Below are positions 5,964 to 9,783 of a DNA stretch of 9,783 nt, piece after piece. The notes beneath the pieces were generated by a model. That model was not told the DNA's origin, ran no database searches, and saw only the letters and a list, made by a program, of their open reading frames with translations. Position numbers and translations under genes: made by a program. Position 1 is the first letter of the stretch. Each line of letters opens with the position of its first letter. Origin of the DNA: Gemmatimonadota bacterium (lineage in GTDB: Bacteria > Gemmatimonadota > Gemmatimonadetes > Gemmatimonadales > GWC2-71-9); NCBI GenBank assembly GCA_017889745.1, contig JAGGAG010000127.1, positions 1 through 9,783 of the forward strand, written 5' to 3'.

Positions 5964-7846
5964 CTACTTCGCCGCCGGCCTGGGCCACACGTTGTCGCTG
6001 TAGTCCCGGTCCGGGAACCGCTGCCCCGGGTCCAGCACGATCTTCTCGATCTTCGCCCCGCCGAAGTCCAGGTTCGCCACGAACGTCCGGTTACCGCTGA
6101 ACCACACGTCCACCGGCCACGTCACCGTCGCGGTGCGGCCATCGATCACGGCGTTCTTCATCCTGGCCGGCGCCGGGCCGCTGGCCGCGAACTCCACGCG
6201 CAGCATCACCGGCGACGGCATCTCCCCCGCCTGCCGCACCGTCACCTGTGCCTTGCCGCCGGACAGGTTCGCCTTCACGATCGACTGGTTCACCGCCTCG
6301 GTGGTGAACAGCCAGTAGTACCAGAACCAGTCGAGGTTCTGCTTCAGCTCCCGGTTCATCGCGAACATGAAGTCCCAGGGGGATGGATGCTTGAAGCGCC
6401 ATGCTTCGGAATACGCCTTCATGGCGCGCTGTACCGCGCTGTCCCCCACGATGGCGCCCAGCATCGACAGCATCATCGGCGCCTTCGAGTACGTCACGTA
6501 GCCGGAGAACGGGCCGCCGTAGTTGTTGTCCCACATCATCGGCGCCTGGATCTCGATGCCCGAGGTCTGGCCGAACTGCCCGCCCAGGCTGTCGAGCAGT
6601 GTCGGCTTCTTGTTCCAGGCATCCTCGGAGAGGATGTTCATGTACTGGTTGAAGCCCTCGTCCATCCACCCGTACCACGTCTCGTTGACGCCCACCATCA
6701 TCGGCCACCACTCGTGCCCGATCTCGTGGTCGGTAACCCCGAATCCCGGCCCGCTCATCGTGAGCATCGGGTACTCCATGCCGTTCTCGGGGCCGTCCAC
6801 CTGGGTGAACTGCGGCCAGGTGTAGGGGAACCACAGCGCGCTGTAGTACTCGAGTGCGTGCCGCGCCATCGCGCCGGTCTTGAAGTAGAGCGTGTCCTCC
6901 GGCAGGTAGAAGATGTTGATGGGGATGGCACCGCGCGTCGGGATCGTGGCGCGGGTCGCGTCCCACCGGTATTCCGCCGACGTGGCCCAGGCGAAGTCGT
7001 TCACCGTATCGGCGGTGAACTTCCACACCAGCCGATTGCCGTTGGCCGTCGCGTTGCCTGCGCCCTTCTCGTCCGGTCCCACGATCACCCGCTGGCTGTC
7101 GCTCTCCAGCACGTGCGACAGGCGCTCGCGCGCGGTCGCCGTCAGCACCTCTTCGGGGTTCTGCAGCGTGCCGGTGGCGCCCACGAGGTAGCCCGCCGGC
7201 ACGTCGATGTTCACTTCGAACCGGCCGTAGTTGTTGTAGAACTCGCTCCCGCCCAGGTGCGGCTCGCGGTCCCATCCGCGAAGGTCGTCGTACTTGGATA
7301 CCTGCGGATACCACTGCGCCAGCTGGAACACCCGGAGACCGCGCCGTCCGCCGCGCGCGGCGCCCCGCCCGATCGGGATGTCGGGAATGTCACCCACCCA
7401 GTCGATCTCCACGGTGGAGGTGCCACCGGCGGCGATCGGCTTGGGGAGCGGAATCGTCACCACGGTGCCCGTGGCCCAGTTCGCCGCCGGTTGCTTCGTG
7501 TCGATCTCCGTGCCATCGACGACGACGCGATAGAGCGTCTGGCCGTCCGTCACCGACGGCGGTGACCGGAGACGGACGCTCATGGGATCGAAGCGATTCT
7601 GGTAGAGTCGGATGACCAGTTGCCGGAGCGACGAGTCACTCGGGTTACGGATGGTCACCACCTCATGGCCGATGATGCGCCCCGTCAGCGCAGGCCCGGC
7701 CGGCCGGTGGAGTCGCGGGTGCCGGCCTTGAGCCCGTTCTCGAAGCTCCGGGTGATCGGCACGGTGCGGCGGATGGCGCGGGGCGGTTCCTGCTGGGCGG
7801 CGAGGGGCAGGGCGGCGGCGAGGAGGACTAGCGTGATGGGTTTCAT
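5964..7846 (-). pseudogene. M1-family zinc metallopeptidase, frameshifted near the N-terminus
   Basis: The catalytic body is complete in one frame from about 7703 down to TAG 5966-5964. It contains the zinc site HEIGH (6714-6728) followed after 18 residues by the third ligand glutamate in WMDEGFN (codon 6657-6659). The substrate-binding GMEYP (6768-6782) corresponds to the GxMEN motif of M1 aminopeptidases, and the YVTYSKAP segment supplies the expected catalytic tyrosine. The signal peptide lies in another frame, starting at ATG 7846. That frame ends at TGA 7687-7685, where the body frame takes over at PALTGRIIGHEVV. Relatives as I recall them have about 20 residues (a PG..YW......Y.I...LD segment) between the 'GTR..G.PG' and 'LTG' parts; these appear to be missing. 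The gene therefore looks like a frameshifting deletion of roughly 70 bp, or an assembly error. If whole, the product would be an exported peptidase. The body frame extended back to 7934 gives an Arg/Pro-rich non-protein-like leader, so I do not accept that start. Confidence 0.7.
7685..7846 (-). CDS. Signal-peptide-bearing N-terminal fragment of the M1 peptidase
   Basis: This 53-residue frame starts at ATG 7846-7844, with AAGGGAAG (7857-7864) about 10 bases upstream. It encodes a clear Sec signal peptide, MKPITLVLLAAALPLAAQQ, with probable cleavage after LAA. The mature part (RSFENGLKAGTRDSTGRPG) fits the conserved N-terminal segment of secreted M1 peptidases of this group. It ends in LR and a TGA immediately after. 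It is the natural 5' end of the peptidase gene, cut off from the body by the frame change near 7685-7705. As it stands it would yield only a short secreted peptide. Confidence 0.65.
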   Translation of the reverse strand: MKPITLVLLAAALPLAAQQEPPRAIRRTVPITRSFENGLKAGTRDSTGRPGLR

Positions 7847-7988
7847 GTGGCACAATCTTCCCTTGCGCTCGGCAGGACGGAAGGGCTGGTCGCAGGTCGA
7901 TGAGCCCCGGACGCGCGGAGATTGTCGCTGCCATGACACGGCACTGGATCGGGTATTGGCCTGACTGTCGAACGGAAGTCGTCGTCCA

Positions 7989-8939
7989 CTAGCCGCCCTG
8001 GAACCAGCGCACGAGGAGAAAGGCGACGTACGCGAGGACGACGAGGAGGACGACAACGACCAGGAGCCGGGCCCACCTGGGGTGGCTCGCCGCGGCCGCG
8101 CCAGACGGCGGCCCTTGCAGGGCCCGAGCGAAATCCTCCGCGCTCGCATAGCGATCCGCCGGCACCTTGGCCAGGGCCTTTGCGATCGCGCTCTCCATGT
8201 CCCTGGTCACGGCGCTCCGCAATGTCCGCAGGGGTGGCACCTGGCCCGTTGCGTGCCCGGCGAGGATGGCTTGCACCGACGGTCCGGTGAACGGCGGCAC
8301 TCCCGCCAGCATCTCGTACACCACGCACCCCAGGCTGTACACGTCGGCGCGCCCATCCACTTGCGGGGCCGCCGCGGCCTGCTCCGGACTCATGTAGGCT
8401 GGAGTACCGACCACCATGCCCGACGACGAGGCGTGCATGCCGATCGAGGACCGGACGGCTTTTGCTACGCCGAAGTCCGCCAGCACCGCGTGGCCCGCCT
8501 CCAGCAGGATGTTCCCTGGCTTGATGTCGCGATGGACCACGCCGTGCTTGTGTGCGTGGCCAAGGGCGTCCGCCACTTCGGCGCCGATACGGAGCGCCTC
8601 GGCGACCGGTAACTGCCCCTCGCGCGAGAGCCGCTGCCGCAGGCTCTCGCCCTCGACAAAGGGCATGGTGTAGTACAGGAAGCCAGCGCGCTCGCCCGAG
8701 TCGTACAGTGGCAGGATGTGGGGGTGTGGCAGGTGCGCGGTGAGGGAGATCTCGCGAAGAAATCGCTCCGGCCCGAGAGAAGCGGCGACTTCGGGCCGGA
8801 GCACCTTCAGGGCCACTATCCGATCGTGCTTGATGTCGCGCGCGAGATATACGGTTGCTGCCCCGCCACGTCCAAGTTCACGGACGATGACGTAGATGTC
8901 GGCGAATGCCGCCTCCAGCGACGTGCGCAACTCGAGCAT
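7989..8939 (-). CDS. Minimal Ser/Thr protein kinase with C-terminal membrane anchor
   Basis: This 316-residue protein is a bare bacterial kinase domain with a tail anchor. Visible motifs are the glycine loop GRGGAATVY (23-31), catalytic lysine in VALK (K45), αC glutamate E63, HRDIKPGN (136-143), DFG (155-157) and the SPE motif (184-186). The domain ends near 275. A short Ala/Pro linker leads to one hydrophobic helix (about 291-311) and the last residues RWFQGG, so nothing sizeable lies beyond the membrane. It has no TPR, PASTA or β-propeller sensor and probably takes its signal from a partner protein or from dimerisation. The start is ATG 8939-8937, with only a weak GGGCGGGT-like ribosome binding site. 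The M1 peptidase start lies 142 bp downstream on the same strand. The family is usually called PknB-like, but no specific symbol is justified. Confidence 0.92.
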   Translation of the reverse strand: MLELRTSLEAAFADIYVIVRELGRGGAATVYLARDIKHDRIVALKVLRPEVAASLGPERFLREISLTAHLPHPHILPLYDSGERAGFLYYTMPFVEGESLRQRLSREGQLPVAEALRIGAEVADALGHAHKHGVVHRDIKPGNILLEAGHAVLADFGVAKAVRSSIGMHASSSGMVVGTPAYMSPEQAAAAPQVDGRADVYSLGCVVYEMLAGVPPFTGPSVQAILAGHATGQVPPLRTLRSAVTRDMESAIAKALAKVPADRYASAEDFARALQGPPSGAAAASHPRWARLLVVVVLLVVLAYVAFLLVRWFQGG

Positions 8940-8964
8940 ACCCGACCCGCCCGGAAAAGGGGGG

Positions 8965-8997
8965 CGAAGTACCTCTCTATGGAAGCACCTCCTCTAT
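8965..8997. repeat. Imperfect tandem direct repeat upstream of the minimal kinase
   Basis: Two adjacent copies are seen: CGAAGTACCTCTCTAT (8965-8980) and GGAAGCACCTCCTCTAT (8981-8997). They differ at two positions and by one inserted C. The pair lies 26-58 bp upstream of the kinase ATG, where a promoter or operator would be expected. On the plus strand the second copy runs into TATACT (8995-9000), a good -10-like hexamer without a -35. It may be an operator for a regulator bound to two sites, or a chance duplication. Confidence 0.5.
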
Positions 8998-9059
8998 ACT
9001 AGGGAACAAAGCGGGGCTGCGCGAGATGCGCGTGTGCAGGGCCGTCGCCATCGCAAGGG

Positions 9060-9078
9060 ATCATGAACTAATCATGAA
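9060..9078. repeat. Pair of ATCATGAA repeats with 11-bp period
   Basis: ATCATGAA occurs at 9060-9067 and again at 9071-9078. The core TCATGA of each copy (9061-9066 and 9072-9077) is itself a palindrome, so the pair reads as both direct and inverted repeats spaced one DNA turn apart. The surrounding DNA is much more GC-rich. This could be a regulator binding site, but no protein can be assigned. Confidence 0.35.
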
Positions 9079-9189
9079 GCAGCGTCCTGTGCATCTCGCA
9101 CCGGCCGCGACGTCCTTAAGGTCGAGTCCGTGGCCGCGGACTTGTCAATGCGAATACTGAAGTACATCAATTGAGGAGACGCCAATCCT

Positions 9190-9240
9190 GCGCAGTCCGC
9201 ACCGGGCCCACCCCCTGGACGGGAGTGGGCCCGGCTGCGC
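9190..9240. terminator. Strong GC-rich hairpin, possible terminator or leader structure
   Basis: A perfect 10-bp inverted repeat pairs CCGGGCCCAC (9202-9211) with GTGGGCCCGG (9225-9234). Beyond one C/A mismatch, CCC (9213-9215) pairs with GGG (9221-9223) around a 5-base loop TGGAC. Outside, GCGCAG (9190-9195) pairs with CTGCGC (9235-9240) across a 6-base bulge on the left arm. This gives about 19 base pairs. Neither side has a T-run, so a classical intrinsic terminator is not supported on either strand. It could still be a U-less terminator or a structured leader of the gene starting near 9343. Confidence 0.5.
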
Positions 9241-9342
9241 CTCATCTTGGTCCCGCCCTCGCGCTCGCATCGAACGTGAACGCGGGTCAAGTCGACACTC
9301 GTCTGCCCATACCGGTTCCCTTCCGGCGCGCAAGTATGGATC

Positions 9343-9783
9343 ATGTGTCCCATGGCTGCCCCCGCCCCGCTCACCTCGGAGCGCCCCCGCATCTTCCCGC
9401 CCATCCCGGCGCGGGTCTTCGTGATGCTCGGCCTCTACCTCGCCACCTGCTGGGCCATCGTCATCCAGCTTGCCGCCGGTGCCATCCCCTATGCGCCGCT
9501 CGTGCTCGGCAGCCTGGCGATGTTTACCACCGTGCCGCTGGTACTCTTCCTCGTCCGCGGCGGGTTCGGCCGCGCGCCGGGCCGGGCATACCGGCTCTGG
9601 GTCATGCGGCCGTTCTGGTACGTCCAGCTCACGTTGCCGCTGGTGGCAATCGCCGGCATCGTCGGCATCACGATCGGCCTGCCCTTCGGCTCGGCGCTCG
9701 CGAGCGGGCGCATCCTCGCCGGTGGCGTCGCGGTACTGCTCGCCACGCTCCTGCTCGCGGGCTATGTCGGGTCGCGCCGCCTC
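9343..9783 (+). CDS. N-terminal membrane portion of an unidentified protein, possibly a metallophosphoesterase (partial)
   Basis: The frame is open from 9280 to the right edge without a stop. Two in-frame ATGs, at 9343 (MCPMAAP) and 9352 (MAAPAPL), are possible starts; no good ribosome binding site separates them. The ~147 residues show four hydrophobic segments: near the start (VFVMLGLYLATCWAIVIQL), then LVLGSLAMFTTVPLVLFLV, LTLPLVAIAGIVGITIGL, and LAGGVAVLLATLLLAGYV. Short basic loops such as RAPGRAYRLW lie between them, and SRRL ends the visible part. Four helices followed by a basic SRRL segment resemble the N-terminal membrane module of membrane-anchored calcineurin-like phosphoesterases. 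The catalytic part would lie beyond the window, so this identity is a guess. It is divergent from the minimal kinase. Confidence 0.7.
   Translation, partial: MCPMAAPAPLTSERPRIFPPIPARVFVMLGLYLATCWAIVIQLAAGAIPYAPLVLGSLAMFTTVPLVLFLVRGGFGRAPGRAYRLWVMRPFWYVQLTLPLVAIAGIVGITIGLPFGSALASGRILAGGVAVLLATLLLAGYVGSRRL

Larger units (their letters stand above)
8940..9342. other. Long intergenic region between the minimal kinase and the right-hand membrane gene
   Basis: About 400 bp separate two divergent genes. Six-frame reading gives only short, Arg/Pro-rich frames that do not look like protein; the one on the minus strand at 9072-9404 runs into the neighbouring gene. The region holds an imperfect tandem repeat next to the kinase, two TCATGA palindromes one helical turn apart, an 8-bp CCTTAAGG palindrome (9114-9121), and a strong hairpin at 9190-9240. 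It also holds a candidate promoter (TTGTCA at 9142-9147, with a weak CATCAA at 9165-9170) on the plus strand. GAGGAG at 9173-9178 resembles a ribosome binding site but no ATG or GTG follows at a usable distance. Confidence 0.6.

Noticed and set aside
7704..7934. The M1 peptidase frame extended back to an ATG at 7934
   Set aside because: The extra residues are Arg/Pro/His-rich with no signal peptide, and the neighbouring frame from 7846 encodes a proper signal peptide with a ribosome binding site over the same DNA.
9072..9404. 110-codon minus-strand frame in the right intergenic region
   Set aside because: No recognisable motif, no ribosome binding site, composition typical of a non-coding GC-rich frame, and it overlaps the start of the plus-strand membrane gene.
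9174..9480. Plus-strand open frame starting at TTG near 9174
   Set aside because: Its product is Pro/His/Arg-rich and runs into the membrane gene in a different frame; the frame from 9343 has a coherent membrane-protein composition instead.
1..9783. CRISPR array, tRNA, rRNA, insertion sequence or phage genes
   Set aside because: No regularly spaced repeats, cloverleaf or rRNA-like segments, transposase motifs or phage proteins were seen on either strand.

Overview
The window is very GC-rich and gene-dense. The gene set is two membrane-anchored Ser/Thr protein kinases, one with a TolB-like plus TPR C-terminal half, an M1 metallopeptidase, a lineage-specific lipoprotein and a Rieske/FAD oxidoreductase. 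The kinases have the short N-terminal 'LR..L......Y.I.RELGRGG..TVYLA' layout. This combination suggests a Gemmatimonadota-type genome; that assignment is inference from protein style, not from a marker gene.

Layout: 1-76 is the membrane-spanning C-terminal end of a plus-strand gene. At 86-145 an orphan stretch looks like the first ~20 residues of a kinase, with no kinase behind it. A minus-strand block then reads leftward from 5296: a DUF4956-like membrane protein (4250-5296), a kinase/TolB-like/TPR protein joined to it by a GTGA stop/start overlap (1803-4253), and, 104 bp further on, a fused Rieske-FAD oxidoreductase (157-1698). A divergent intergenic region (5297-5417) separates this block from a plus-strand lipoprotein (5418-5951). 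The lipoprotein converges with an M1 peptidase gene (5964-7846) whose signal-peptide end and catalytic body are in different frames. Upstream of the peptidase on the same strand is a minimal kinase with a C-terminal membrane anchor (7989-8939). About 400 bp without a convincing gene follow, holding an imperfect tandem repeat, twin TCATGA palindromes and a strong hairpin. The window closes with the N-terminal membrane part of a plus-strand gene that runs off the edge.

How the parts may work together: the DUF4956-like protein and the TPR kinase are translationally coupled and probably act at the same membrane, a plausible membrane sensor/kinase pair. The oxidoreductase may be co-transcribed with them but has its own ribosome binding site. 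The second kinase has complete catalytic motifs but no sensor domain. The strongest anomaly is the M1 peptidase: all zinc-site residues are intact, but a frame change, apparently with loss of a short conserved segment, separates its export signal from the enzyme. No complete new system such as a defence island, CRISPR array or mobile element is visible.
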